The translations under genes were made by a program, and so were the position numbers. A stretch of 64,000 nt of DNA from Sipunculus nudus. Taxonomy: Eukaryota; Annelida; Sipuncula; Golfingiida; Sipunculidae. Positions 11,951 to 23,436 of this stretch are shown piece after piece (positions within the stretch are counted from its first letter, which is position 1; each line of letters opens with the position of its first letter). A model generated the notes under the pieces. That model saw only the letters and a program-made list of their open reading frames with translations, was not told the DNA's origin and searched no databases. The stretch spans positions 15,609,382-15,673,381 of the forward strand of contig CM049317.1 in NCBI GenBank assembly GCA_026874595.1, given 5' to 3'.

Positions 11951-14735
11951 TTTGGGGGTGGTTGTGGGGGGTGTGGGTCGGGGTTGAGTTGGGGTAGGGG
12001 AGGGGGGATTGTGGTAGTAGATTTTGTAGTAAACTTTTGTCATATGTATTGCATATGTATTGCTTATTAATTTAAAAACTCACCTAAGGCATGCTATATT
12101 TTGTCTTCATTATATTAAAGCGCCCTCTGAACGGGAAGGAGAAGATAGAGTTCTTAATGAGCATTTTTTAGAGAGCATGCATGTCGCTTTTAATACAGCC
12201 GTCTATGGTATACGGTATGTCTATGTCCTTCCGTCCGTCCGTCTTACAAATTTAATAACGTCAGAGGTCACTAGACATACAACGGCCTAATAATACACCA
12301 TTTGCGGTTCTCTTGTTACCATTTGTATCATATAAAATTCCAATACTCTGAAACTTAACCCTCGACTGTATGTTCTAAAATATTATGACACTTAACTGAG
12401 GGTCCTTGGAAGGACGTTTCCATGGTCTGCTATTTACATGGAGATATCTGACTGATAACTGCCTAAAACCCCTCTCCGATGCAGCTGTAATTCCACTTTT
12501 ATAAAACGCTAGCAATATTTTCCCTCTGGATGTCTAATTTGGGGAATTAACGCATACATATATAAAAATCGTAACATTTTGTACCTCCACCAGAGAGGAA
12601 TTATATTTTTTCCAGTTGGTTCGTTTCTTGATTGGTTAATTGGTTGGTTTGTCTGTTAGAAACTTAAGGCAAAGAAAGTAATTTTGATAATTTTTTTGGA
12701 GGGTTAGGCAACACCATTCGAAAAATTCATTAAATTTTGGAGGTAACCTGGATCACTGGATCACCACAGTACATTTCTGATCTACAGGATTATATATCAT
12801 ACATTGTGATAAAGAGCGATTCCTTTGCTCACGGTGAGACCGCTCCATTCTTCGGTATTAGGTCCATGATATTCTTAGCAAATAACCGGGTGAACCCGTG
12901 TTGCTGAAGCGTGGCATTGTAGACAACACAGAAAAGCTTGATGGGGGGGGGGGGGGGGGTTCCTGACGCGGGTATGCAGGGTCCTAGGACTACACAAGCA
13001 TCTTGTATTCAAAATGTGCTGATTTGTTAGACATTATGTACCCATGTACTCACATTCTGCAGTATTACCGTGGCAGAGTTTTGAGTTTCATAAAAGCAAA
13101 ATGATAAAACAGCGTTTACCAATTATTGCCATTATCGGTGTGTGACAAAAAAACACGAATAAAGTTAAAGACAGGAATGCCATTTTAGAAAGCATTTTAG
13201 AAAGATTAAATTTTGTAAAACGAGACCATGCATTTAAGATAAAGAGTTTACAATAACCAGCTACAGTTGTATAATACAAAATACACGGTTACAGAAGTGG
13301 CTAAAACGTAAAGTGCTATACATACATTTTTGACATTTTTTTTTAAAATATAGGTCCATGGCCTGTTGGTGGCACTGTCTTTTGAATCAGGGCGAAGGAA
13401 TCCATATGATAAGAATTTGTCATTATTGAGTCTTCTGGATTACAGGTTTAATATGCAAGTGGTTCGGAATATTCCAGAAGTCATAACCTGTCGTTAAGAC
13501 ATTTGAGCAAATCTCTGAGGTTCTATAACGAGATTTCATCATTATGTCATTGAGGACCTTCAACTCCAAAGTCCAACCCCTTAACCACATTTTAAACATT
13601 ATATATATATATATATATATATTTAAATTCATACCCCAGTACCAAAATATTTTTTTATAATAGTTTGAAAAAGCCCTTAAAATTGCATTTTTATAAAATA
13701 CGCTTTTAATTGATAAAAATGAAAAGAAAATCTAGTTTCCAATAAAATTTATTAATCTGTTAAAAGCTGTATAGCCTGTCTTTCATAAAATTCTAAATTG
13801 TGATGATGATGAAGATGATAAGATTAGAAAACACATGGAAGTTAAAAATTCACAAAACATACGTATATAACTGACAATGATTTAATTCGAATAAATAATT
13901 AGAAAAAGTAGTCAAGAGAACTTACTTTTAACGGCCGACATAACAGTGAAATATAGCAATCTTCGATTATGCATCCCATAATACTCACTCTTATCCTAAA
14001 CGTGGCTTGGAGATATTGTCGGATATTGATATATTGCTGAAAGCAGCAATTTTACCTCTTAGTACAGAGAGGAGTGGAAAGGATATGGGCAAATAAAAAT
14101 GATGCGTCTGTTTGCTTGAGAACAGAGTTGATCATGTGATTTAAAATGGCGCCATTGTTATCTGAACCCCCACAAGTACACCAAGGTCACAGTATTGTTC
14201 CCATAGTGACTGGGGTCATGACGTCCGCGCCTCGTTGTTAATCCGTGAAATAGAATAAGAAATATACAAATTGTTGGCATGTTTTCCTGAAATGGAAATA
14301 AAGAAAGGAATTTTACGCTGTCTGCCTAAGTTAAAGCCAAGTAAGCCAAGTAACAATGTATAACCCTGTGATCGAAACCAGCTGACCGGCTTGAGAACTT
14401 ATCACCGTCCGAGTTCAATGAAACAGTAGGTCTTATGGTAAAAGTGGACCCTGGGTATGTATACTACGGACGTAAACGCCTTACAATATCTGGGTTCGTT
14501 TAAAGAGATTTTAGCCAAAGACGCAAGCATTTCTGCTGATTTAGATAGACCGGTTTTATCTGACACAAAGGTAATTGAAAGTTTGTGACATAGTTTAGAT
14601 TATGATACACGTACATTGCTTCTGAGAATCTGTTTTTTTTTAACGCAGGTTTTTAAAGCAGATATCGCTTCTTGTCTATGCTAAAGGGCCTTAAAATAGG
14701 GATATAATTTGACTTTAATTAATCGAGGTTTTTTT
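7883..14735. other. intergenic, microsatellite-rich, no gene recognised
   Basis: Holds (CT)n at ~8989-9028, (TA)n at ~9337-9375, an ATGTAT hexanucleotide array at ~11190-11235 running into (TA)n, a G-rich block at ~11331-11385, (AT)n at ~11896-11942, and a 17-G run at 12943-12959. A block at ~12890-12925 (ggtgaacccgtgttgctgaag) is related to 57099-57125. Open frames here are short and compositionally random. Confidence 0.5.
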
Positions 14736-14737
14736 GA

Positions 14738-15290
14738 AAATGCTGCTAGCTAGATTTAGGTGTGCCAATTACAAATTAAGAATAGAGGAGGGTACGGATA
14801 TAAAGACAAGATGTTACAGGAAAGAAAATGTAGATATTGTGATAAGCATGGTATAATAGAAGATGAAGGGCATTTTCTTATGAGCTGTGATCAGTATAAG
14901 AATATCAGAGAAAGATATTGGAAGAACCCTTATACTGAAACATTTATTGCACTGATGAATATTGAAAGAGAGGAAGTAGTCAAGAAACTATCACTTTTCT
15001 TATGAATACGAGGGAAAAGGATCTACCGTTCAAAGACACATACATAATAAGTAGAGAAATGATCTGATAGAACGAAACACATGCAGAGTAATAACTGAAA
15101 AAATGATAAATCACAGTTGTGTTATTTGACGAATTGGGTGGTATAGATGAAATAACATATATGTAATTTGGTTAGTTGAAATGTGTAATTAAATTATAAC
15201 AAAAACATTGAATGTTCCTGTGTTAACGGACTGCATTATGGCTCAGAGGCCCGAACTACGATAAAATTTATAAGAATTCCATGACCCAGC
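14738..15290 (+). pseudogene. decayed LINE 3' end (ORF2 C-terminus + 3'UTR)
   Basis: From the ATG near 14740, one frame reads an Arg-rich start with N-Y-K-L-R-I-E-E. About 17 codons later the homologous reading continues in another frame, so a small indel lies near 14790-14800. The second part has the Cys-His cluster C-R-Y-C...I-E-D-E-G-H-F-L...C, the same arrangement that closes ORF2 of the full LINE at 16684. It stops at 15005. A 3'UTR-like tail (ggctcagaggcccgaact, then ataaaa) follows. It lacks endonuclease and RT, so this is a 5'-truncated dead copy of a related but not identical family. Confidence 0.75.
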
Positions 15291-16164
15291 TGTTGAGGTA
15301 ACACATGTATGTATATGATATGTAACAATTATATTTTTATGTACCGAATAGTCTATTCAATCTGTGGTGGCAGATTATTTTCTTAAACCTAATTCTCATA
15401 AAAAATTGACAAAAATGTGGAAAATGATCAATAGGCCTATTATGAGTTGAATAATAATTATTTTGTGGTTCCTATATTTGCATTGTGGCCAAGTGATATA
15501 TAGCCTTATGGCTTCTGACTTATGAGTCTGATAATTAGTTTTTTTTTAGAATACAAAAAAAAAAAAAAAAAAAAATTAGCAGCTTTTAAATATTATTTCT
15601 TGTTTATGTGACAAGCATCAAAGACCTTCATCAGTTTGGTTGAAATGTTGTGAAAATATACGTTTTTCCTCAGATATTGTTTTTATCGCATTTCTTATCT
15701 TATAGATATAAGTAGGGTCTATGGCTTGGGTTACATACCAGATAATCACTCATACATATGCCTCATTCCTTCGTTGCAGCTTGATTATTAAACTGATTTA
15801 TTATTGTTATTTGTACAATAAAAATAGTAAAATTAGTATAAATAGTAAAACTTTTCATGAAGTTGCTTTCTGAAATATCGGCAAAGTGACTAGATTATAA
15901 ATATGATCGGCAAATGGACTTGTTCTATATAATATGGTGATTGTATTAAATTTTACTAATATAAGCACCATTATAATACGGCAGGTGGGTATGCACAAGA
16001 ACTATATGTCAAATCAAATTGATGTACATTACATATATATTACGTTCACGCCCGACAGGAGACAGCAATTGTATGTAGAGATATTTCAAGTATCCCCTTA
16101 TATTTAACAATCCCCAGTTGAATGACACAGCGAGACGCGTGAAATTTGGTTTATTCAGGGGGTT
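15291..16164. other. intergenic, nothing recognised
   Basis: AT-rich, with a ~24-nt A run near 15557-15583. No gene is visible. Confidence 0.45.
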
Positions 16165-16177
16165 TACATACACTCTC
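16165..16177 (+). repeat. LINE target-site duplication, left copy
   Basis: TACATACACTCTC, repeated exactly at 21152-21164 on the other side of the LINE. Confidence 0.85.
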
Positions 16178-16179
16178 AT

Positions 16180-16572
16180 GAAAGGGCCCATAGACTTCCG
16201 TGGAATGCTCCTGGCAAACCACGGCCAATCATTGTGAAGTATGGCAGCTATAAGGATAAAGAAAGAGTGTTAGGATTAGCTCGTAAAGAACTGAAGAATG
16301 CTAACTCTCGCATCTTTGTGCAAGAGGATTTCTCTGAGAGAGTACGAATTGCAAGAAGAGGCCTGAAACAGAAACTAGATGAAGTTAAAGCAGGAAACAG
16401 TGAGCTAAGAGCTAAACTAAGATATGACAAACTGATAATTGAAAACAAAGTATATGTTTGGGATGCCGACAATAACTGTGCAAAATGTATTAAAACGAGA
16501 GGAAGAAATGTAAATTCCGTGTCATCTGAGAGAAATTTTGGGAGTGAAAGTGGTGTTAGCACAATTGAATAG
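16180..16572 (+). pseudogene. LINE ORF1 protein, C-terminal fragment
   Basis: Reading starts at the truncation point with the ORF1p motif E-R-A-H-R-L, continues through P-R-P-I-I-V-K-Y and S-Y-K-D-K-E-R-V-L, and ends in the RNA-binding C-terminal fold typical of L1-type ORF1 proteins (I-F-V..E-D-F-S, L-R-Y-D-K-L-I-I). In intact LINEs this nucleic-acid chaperone coats the element RNA. There is no start codon of its own because the N-terminal coiled coil is lost, so a product is unlikely. It ends at UAG (16570-16572), and the frame beyond is open straight into ORF2. Confidence 0.8.
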
Positions 16573-16683
16573 GGGTGGGGCCAGGGTCAAAAACTCTCAG
16601 AATTTCAAAACAGTCATTATTCTTCTGCAATTGCAAATAATACTGATACTGTAGATTTACAAACAAACAATGAATCCTCATCT

Positions 16684-19600
16684 ATGATATTTGATAATTT
16701 TTCTAACCATCATGATGATAATATATTGCATTCGTCTCAGATCAGCAACAATCTGTATAGGTGTTCCAGTCATGAACTACTTTTTCATTCAAGTTGCGTT
16801 CAGCAAATTACAATTTCTGTGGATAATGATGGTCGTGATGTGAATAATATGATTGATGACAATAATATATGTGATGTGTATATTAATGATCATATGGTTT
16901 ATGTATCTAGGGGTGAACAAAGCAATATGAATCTTGATAATAATGATCATACTGATAAAACATGTGACAGTTTAATTAAACATAATAATGTAAACAATGT
17001 TAACAGTGCAATTGATGTGTATAATTATGATAATGTTTCATTGTTGCAAGATGATGAAAATAGAAATAGAAAAGATACTTCAGATATTAACATTTTTAAT
17101 ACAGATAATAATAATGTAGTGGTATCACAAATGGTTGATGATGGAATGAATTATACTGATTTGAATTTAGATAAATGTCTTTATTATATGGATGAAAATG
17201 TGAGATTTGATGATAATATTGTGCACATTTATGATTCAGAATTGGTATCAGAAGAATTTCATGCACTGACTACAAACCTTGCACTGCACCCTTGCACTAC
17301 TAACCATGTTGATAATAAAGGTAAGTTCAAGGTAAACGACATAGCTATTAAAGAACCAAATTTGACATTGAAATTAATTTTATGGAACATCCAAGGTTTA
17401 AATACAACCAAAGGTGATTTTAATTTCAGCTATACAATTTCACAATACGATATGATTGTCATAACTGAATCTTGGGCTAAATCAGATGAACAATTTGTTG
17501 GTGATATCTTGGGATACCAAGGATACTCTAGTATTCGTAAAGATTTGAAGGGAGGAGGGGTTATTGTTTATATAAAAGATTTTTTAACAAAACATATAAT
17601 GCATGTCATTACAAAATTTACTGATATAGTTATTATTATCTTAAATGGTGAAGAATTAGGACTTTGTAAAAATGTTGCTGTTATATCTGCATACATCGCA
17701 CCTGAATATTCAGTTATATATAACCAGTTGGGCACAGCAAATGGAATTAAAAGACTTGAGAATATCTTAGAAGAACTGTTTGAAACATATGGAGAACTAA
17801 ACTTGATAATTATGGGAGATTTAAATGCTAGGATGGGAAATTTAAAAGACTATTTAGAAAATGACAACTTAAAACATTTATCAGTAAATGAATACTCTGG
17901 AGATAATTGTATTTCTCCAAGAAAATCCAAAGATAAAGTTATTAACAAATTTGGGCACTCGCTTCAAGAATTGTGTATAAATTTAAATGTTCATACCTTA
18001 AATGGCAGACTTGCACCAGATACTGATGGGAATATGACATATATGTCATCCAAAGGGGCATCACTTATTGATTATATTATTGTAAGTTCTGAGATTTTTA
18101 ATAATTTTAAATCTTTTGAGGTTTTAAATAATGACACATCTGATCATTTTCCAGTAACTGCAACATTTGAAATAGAATTTTATATAGATCAAACCAATAT
18201 AGCAAAAGATATAATTGAATGGAACCAATATCGAAAAAGAAAAAACACTAACTATCAACCAATACAGGATCAATATGTTTTAAATAAAATTGACACTTTT
18301 CAAAACCATATGTTAAATGATATTGAAAATAGTGCTTCTCTGTTACAAAATTTATTTGAGTACATAGCAATACAAACTTATGAAAAGAAAACTAGTGGTA
18401 AGGCAAATAAATTAATATACAAGCAGCCGAATTGGTGGACAGAAGAATGTACAAATATGAAGAGAGAAAAATACAGAGCTTTGAATAAATTCAGAATGTC
18501 AAACAGTGAAACTGATTTTATGGAATATAAAATAGCTAAATTAAAATTTAAAGAAATATGTAAGTTGCATAAGATGGAATACAATCGTTCACTAATAAGG
18601 GATCTACAGCAATGTAGAACATTAAATGATTTGTTTAGGAAGATCAAAGTATCAAAGAGAAACAATGTAAGCAGTAACATCACAAAAGATAAATGGGTTA
18701 AATATTTTAAAGGTCTGTTCACAGAGAGTTTTAATTCTTTAGATAAGGACTTTGAAAAGTACATTGATGAATATAACTTTCAGGATGATAACTCAGATGA
18801 ACTCTTAAATGATATTAATATGGATATAAACCAAGAGGAAATAAGGAAAACTTTATTGGATATGAAAAGTGGTAAAGCTCCTGGTCCAGATGGGATCACT
18901 GTTGAATTATTGAAAGAAAACCAAACTCTTTTAGTACCATTATTAGAAAGTTTCTTTAATACTATTTATTCTAAAGGTGAATTCCCAGCTGAATGGTCTA
19001 AAGCCATAATTTTTCCATTACATAAAAAGGGCTCCACCAATGATCCAAATAATTATAGAGGTATCTCACTATTAAATACTGTTAGCAAGTTATTCACAAA
19101 AATTCTTAATGAAAGATTAATTAAATGGGCTGAAGCCAACAGTATATTTCTTGAAGAACAGGCAGGTTACAGAAGAAAATACAGTGCTACAGATAATATG
19201 TTTACTCTAATGTCTTTAATTGAAACATATCTGACGAGGAAAAAAGGAAGATTTTATGCAATTTTCATAGATTTTTCCAAAGCTTTCGATTGTTTACAAC
19301 ACAAAATATTATTTTATGTACTTCATAAGTGTGGGATAAAAGGAAAAATGTTAAATATTCTAAAGTCCATGTATGCTAAATTTCAGTCATGTGTAATTAC
19401 AAATGAGGGGCTTTCAGAATATTTTTCATGTAATATTGGAGTAAGACAGGGTTGTATGATAAGCCCACTTTTATTTACCTTCTTCATGAATGAATTGTAT
19501 TATATAATGCAGGATTTAAATCAAGGTATATTTGTAGACCAGGAAACACAACCTTTGACAATGCTTATGTTCGCTGATGATATTGTTTGTTTTGGAGACA

Positions 19601-20769
19601 CAGTTGGAAGATTACAGAATCAAATTGATAAACTTGAATATTTTTGTAACCGTTATGGAATGAAGTTGAATGTGGACAAAACTAAAGTTGTTGTATTTAG
19701 AAATGGGGGGACGTTAAAGAAATATGAAAAATGGTATTATAAAGGAAGAATGCTTGAAGTAGTCAATAGTTATAGGTATTTAGGAGGGGTATTTACTTCT
19801 TGTCTGAAATGGGTAGAAATGGAAAAACATCTTGTGTGTCAAGCAAATAAAACTGTTTTAATGATAAGAAAATTCATTTCTGATAATAAATATATTACTG
19901 TAAAAGAATCATTTTCTTTATTTGATAAGATGGTTGTACCTGTACTTTCATATGGCAGTGAATTGTGGGGTTACAAAAAACAAGATAAAATAGAACAGGT
20001 CCACAATAAATTTTGTAAATACATACTTGGGATTAACTCTTCTTCACCAAATGCTGCAGCACTTGGTGAGTGTGGAAGGTTTTCTCTGAAAATCAGATTT
20101 ATGTTAAAATGTATTTCTTATTGGGTTAAATTACTAAGAATGGAAAATTATAGGTACCCTAAGCGTTTATATTCTAAATTACATAGGCTAGATGAATTAG
20201 GAAAGTATACGTGGGCAACAAGGGTAAAAAATATATTATTTTCAATCGGATTTGGATATACATGGATATTTCAAGATGTAGGTAATATTAATATATTTCT
20301 GTCAGGTTTCAAACAAAGGTTGCATGATAATGAAAGACAAGAATGGACAGCTAACATAGAAAATAATGGAAGATTAAAAACATATGCTATCTTTAAAAGC
20401 TTATTAAACACTGAATTATATTTATCAGCAGTTCCAAATAAAAGATATAGAATTAGTTTAGCAAGACTTAGAACATCATCACATAGCTTAGAAGTAGAAG
20501 TTGGTCGCCACAAGAAAATAGCCTGGGAAGAGAGATGTTGTAAATTTTGTCTTAAACATGGAGAATCATATATTGAAGATGAGTTCCATTTTGTCATTAA
20601 ATGTCCTTTATATATTTCATTAAGAGAAAAATATCTGTCTGAATTTAAAGATATGTCTTTTGTTTCATTAATGTCCACAACAAATTATGTCACAATTAAT
20701 AAGCTTTCAGCATTTGTATATTTTGCATTTGTTAAAAGAGAGTCAATTCTAAATGATTCTTTGAACTAG
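16684..20769 (+). CDS. LINE ORF2: endonuclease / reverse transcriptase
   Basis: 1361 residues, uninterrupted. Residues 1 to ~220 are a low-complexity, Asn/Asp-rich extension without a recognised domain. The apurinic-type endonuclease follows: W-N at 234-235, catalytic Glu at 262, G-D-L-N at 378-381 and S-D-H at 486-488. Reverse transcriptase motifs are K-A-P-G-P-D-G (~730), Y-R-G-I-S-L-L (~793), I-D-F-S-K-A-F-D (~860), R-Q-G-C (~920) and the catalytic F-A-D-D at 963-966. The C-terminus has a Cys/His cluster (C-K-F-C...H-F...C near 1285-1310). No RNase H domain is evident. The protein would nick target DNA and prime cDNA synthesis there. All catalytic residues I can check are present. The first AUG is used here, but the same frame is open for 37 further codons upstream to the ORF1 stop. 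Confidence 0.93.
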   Translation: MIFDNFSNHHDDNILHSSQISNNLYRCSSHELLFHSSCVQQITISVDNDGRDVNNMIDDNNICDVYINDHMVYVSRGEQSNMNLDNNDHTDKTCDSLIKHNNVNNVNSAIDVYNYDNVSLLQDDENRNRKDTSDINIFNTDNNNVVVSQMVDDGMNYTDLNLDKCLYYMDENVRFDDNIVHIYDSELVSEEFHALTTNLALHPCTTNHVDNKGKFKVNDIAIKEPNLTLKLILWNIQGLNTTKGDFNFSYTISQYDMIVITESWAKSDEQFVGDILGYQGYSSIRKDLKGGGVIVYIKDFLTKHIMHVITKFTDIVIIILNGEELGLCKNVAVISAYIAPEYSVIYNQLGTANGIKRLENILEELFETYGELNLIIMGDLNARMGNLKDYLENDNLKHLSVNEYSGDNCISPRKSKDKVINKFGHSLQELCINLNVHTLNGRLAPDTDGNMTYMSSKGASLIDYIIVSSEIFNNFKSFEVLNNDTSDHFPVTATFEIEFYIDQTNIAKDIIEWNQYRKRKNTNYQPIQDQYVLNKIDTFQNHMLNDIENSASLLQNLFEYIAIQTYEKKTSGKANKLIYKQPNWWTEECTNMKREKYRALNKFRMSNSETDFMEYKIAKLKFKEICKLHKMEYNRSLIRDLQQCRTLNDLFRKIKVSKRNNVSSNITKDKWVKYFKGLFTESFNSLDKDFEKYIDEYNFQDDNSDELLNDINMDINQEEIRKTLLDMKSGKAPGPDGITVELLKENQTLLVPLLESFFNTIYSKGEFPAEWSKAIIFPLHKKGSTNDPNNYRGISLLNTVSKLFTKILNERLIKWAEANSIFLEEQAGYRRKYSATDNMFTLMSLIETYLTRKKGRFYAIFIDFSKAFDCLQHKILFYVLHKCGIKGKMLNILKSMYAKFQSCVITNEGLSEYFSCNIGVRQGCMISPLLFTFFMNELYYIMQDLNQGIFVDQETQPLTMLMFADDIVCFGDTVGRLQNQIDKLEYFCNRYGMKLNVDKTKVVVFRNGGTLKKYEKWYYKGRMLEVVNSYRYLGGVFTSCLKWVEMEKHLVCQANKTVLMIRKFISDNKYITVKESFSLFDKMVVPVLSYGSELWGYKKQDKIEQVHNKFCKYILGINSSSPNAAALGECGRFSLKIRFMLKCISYWVKLLRMENYRYPKRLYSKLHRLDELGKYTWATRVKNILFSIGFGYTWIFQDVGNINIFLSGFKQRLHDNERQEWTANIENNGRLKTYAIFKSLLNTELYLSAVPNKRYRISLARLRTSSHSLEVEVGRHKKIAWEERCCKFCLKHGESYIEDEFHFVIKCPLYISLREKYLSEFKDMSFVSLMSTTNYVTINKLSAFVYFAFVKRESILNDSLN

Positions 20770-21151
20770 TAAGTGAACAATTTTATGTATATTATATTTT
20801 ATGTATATATTAATATTCATATTTTATGTTGTTATGAAATTTATTCTATGTAATTACCATTAACTTTAATCATTTTGTGAAACACAAATAGTTACCTGAT
20901 AAAATTACATTGGGTATTTATTCAGTTGATAAAATTGTTATTTCTGTTAATATTTTATTAATGATAACTGTGTATTTTTGAAAACTGTATTCATTTAATT
21001 GTTTATTTATTAATTATTTATTCTTATCATTTATTGTTTTTTTTTTTTTTTTTTCACGTGACCATGTATTATGTATTATGTATTTTGTATGTATATATGT
21101 TGGATATATGGGCCTGAGGCCTTCATTTCCAGAATAAAGATAAGATATATA
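20770..21151 (+). other. LINE 3'UTR
   Basis: AT-rich, with a ~17-T run near 21038-21055, a tgtattatgtatt repeat and AATAAA at ~21133. The element ends in a gataagatata tail directly before the right target-site duplication. Confidence 0.75.
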
Positions 21152-21164
21152 TACATACACTCTC
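21152..21164 (+). repeat. LINE target-site duplication, right copy
   Basis: Exact copy of TACATACACTCTC at 16165-16177. The empty site would read ggtttacatacactctccacgg. Confidence 0.85.
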
Positions 21165-21547
21165 CACGGCTTACCGTGCATGTTTTATTGCATGTCGTCT
21201 GATCTCGCTAAAACGCTCTCTGTTTGGAGAGTGGTTGTAATTGATTTCCACCTAAAAGGGAGGCTCGTCTTGCACTCGGTGACCTCGAAGAACGCAAAAA
21301 AAGGCGTTGACCCGGAAAGTAAGAGAGCTCATATGCCGATTGGAGGAGAAGCTCTCCGGCTGTTTAATAATGGTTACATTTGCTATGGCGTTTCAGTATT
21401 GATCAAGTGAAAAAAAATGTTTCCGATTAACATCTCTGCTCCAAATTAAGGGCGGGAAAGCAGGCTGAAAGATCGCGTTCACTACCGGTCGGACCCTTCA
21501 CTACAGTAATCTTAAATATAAACTATTAATTATTTATTAATAAAAAA

Positions 21548-21895
21548 GACCGGCTTCTGTGGCTCAGGGGTAGAGTACTTGATTAAAAGGCGGACGATCG
21601 TGGGTTCAAATCTCAGCCGAGGTCTTTACTACCCAGGGTGAGCGCTCTGCAGGCTTAATGGGAAGGCTGTGCCCAACGACCGTGTTTCACTCACAAACGA
21701 GTGCGCCTTTAAGGGGTTCCTCGGTGCTATACCCAGAAATTTGGACGATTACGCATCCAGGGCCCGAAAGTGCAGTAGTCACCGGGCCGTGTTAACGCCG
21801 TGATAAAAATATCATAGGAAGCGTGTGATACTGCCCTGTCACTTAATCCATAACCGCAGTGGAATTCTGCTGATGTTTATAAACGTAGTTAAGTA
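21548..21895 (+). mobile_element. tRNA-derived SINE-like element
   Basis: The head has an A-box-like tggctcaggggtagagtac and a B-box-like gggttcaaatctc with tRNA-like spacing (about 21560-21620). Acceptor and anticodon stems do not pair properly, so this is not a functional tRNA. A ~270-bp non-tRNA body follows (gggtgagcgctctgcaggc ... accgggccgtgttaacgcc). The 3' limit is uncertain. Confidence 0.5.
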
Positions 21896-22199
21896 AGCAT
21901 AAAAATGGAGGCAGTTACCTCCACCAAAAAAATGAAAAAAAAACCCAGACAGGTAGATCTTAACCAACTGGTACTAATATTACCTGTACCCACCAGAATT
22001 TTTGTTAGAGAAAATATTACCAAAGTTTATATTTTTCAGTGATTAATAGCATATGGAACTGACAGTCCAGTAAATTAATGTTCAGCTTATGAATAGGCCT
22101 CTATTTGATGACGTGTGTGTACTTTTTTTGATACTGTGTTTAGACTATATTGATTACGTGTGTATGTGTGGGCATGGGTTGTTCGAAGTGACTAACAGC

Positions 22200-22419
22200 G
22201 GCGTCAATACAGGGCCGGTGGGGGGTTGGGGGGGGGGGGGGGGGTTGGTCTATGTAATCATCCCCTGCTTTAAAGAGAATTATATTAGGATATTGGAAAT
22301 GAAATATATTAATTGATGAACAGACTTTGGTTCCATATATGACTTTACTTTGATATATTATATGTCAAAACTGGTTTAGATAACCCATCCTAGAAACATA
22401 ATACCATATTTTTTTAAAA

Positions 22420-22465
<46 letters not shown>

Positions 22466-22507
22466 TTAATTGTAAAATATACGAAATGTGTCACACAGAC
22501 AATTTAA

Positions 22508-22562
<55 letters not shown>

Positions 22563-22725
22563 TTGTGTGTCTCAACTTTGATTACATTCATTGAGGATTA
22601 AGCCCCATACTGTACAGATGATGTCTCGTCTGTCATGAAATGACTAATTTTTTGCAGGTGTGACGTTATCACCATGCATGAAGTGTTGCTCAGTACATCT
22701 TATAAGTACTTAATTTATATACATT

Positions 22726-22797
<72 letters not shown>

Positions 22798-22826
22798 CTA
22801 TCACCTTTGTATTGACGCCCCTGGAC
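22200..22826. repeat. cluster of AT/GT microsatellites with repeat arms
   Basis: ggcgtcaatacagggccgg runs into a ~15-G tract (22228-22244). (AT)n follows at ~22423-22463, (TA)n plus (GT)n at ~22514-22562 and (AT)n at ~22727-22795, ending in an inverted arm (tgtattgacgcccctgg). The arms match those at 886-1095. Confidence 0.7.
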
Positions 22827-22904
22827 ATATTACATCTTGTTACACAGGATTCACTGCCATTGGCTGAATGAAGCAAAACATGCTGGAAAATATAAACACA
22901 ACAA

Positions 22905-23112
22905 GTAATGGGGGAATTCTCTCAGCTCGATGCACAGGGTTCGATCCCGACATTGGTATGAGAATGGGTTTTAGCTGCCCGTCCAAAGCCGGTAGATTCT
23001 CCGTTTTCCTCCACTTCTAGACAGTACAAAATGACACCACCTGAGCCATGGCGAGTGCCGTGATTAGTTATAACATGTTTGTACAAACAATTTGTACAAT
23101 ACAAATATAGTT
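22905..23112 (+). mobile_element. SINE copy 1 (ttgtacaat-tailed family)
   Basis: B box agggttcgatcccg near 22937. A body shared with the copy at 41850-42065 follows: cccgtccaaag, then tctccgttttcctccac, gagccatggcgagtgccg, ttagttat and a ttgtacaat tail. Divergence between the two copies is substantial, so both are old. Confidence 0.7.
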
Positions 23113-23376
23113 TATGAAGGCTTGCAACCTCTTTTATCTCGTACCGGCCTTGTCCACACTTAAATGTCCACACGGTACCTAAGAACTCTACTTGACTGAT
23201 ACCGAACTGAAGGAACTGAAATGTTTGAGCTGATTCACGTATGTATAGGCTTGCAGGGTTCACAGTTAAGTGCCTGACCACCAGATTTTGCGGTATTCTG
23301 AAGGAGGTCCGGCAAACTTTAATCAACGTATTATACGCGTGTATAGACAGCTGCAGGTTATTTTTTTCACTCGAAC

Positions 23377-23436
<60 letters not shown>

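Larger units (their letters stand above)
16178..21151 (+). mobile_element. non-LTR retrotransposon (LINE), 5'-truncated, 4974 bp
   Basis: Bounded by a perfect 13-bp duplication. The left end falls inside ORF1, so the 5'UTR and ORF1 N-terminus are missing, as is usual after incomplete reverse transcription. It carries the ORF1 C-terminal domain, an intact 1361-codon ORF2 and a ~380-bp AT-rich 3'UTR with a T-run near 21040. The 3' end is a 'gggcctgaggcc' motif, AATAAA at ~21133 and a short gata-like tail instead of poly(A). ORF1 type plus endonuclease-RT order places it in the broad L1/I/Jockey assemblage. The exact clade needs a tree. The clean duplication and open ORF2 indicate a fairly recent insertion. 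Confidence 0.93.

Noticed and set aside
18378-20678. Antisense frames opposite LINE ORF2 and ORF1
   Set aside because: They are shadows of the real LINE coding strand and have no independent motif.
21548-21625. Possible tRNA gene
   Set aside because: A and B boxes are present, but acceptor and anticodon stems do not pair and a SINE-like body follows directly.
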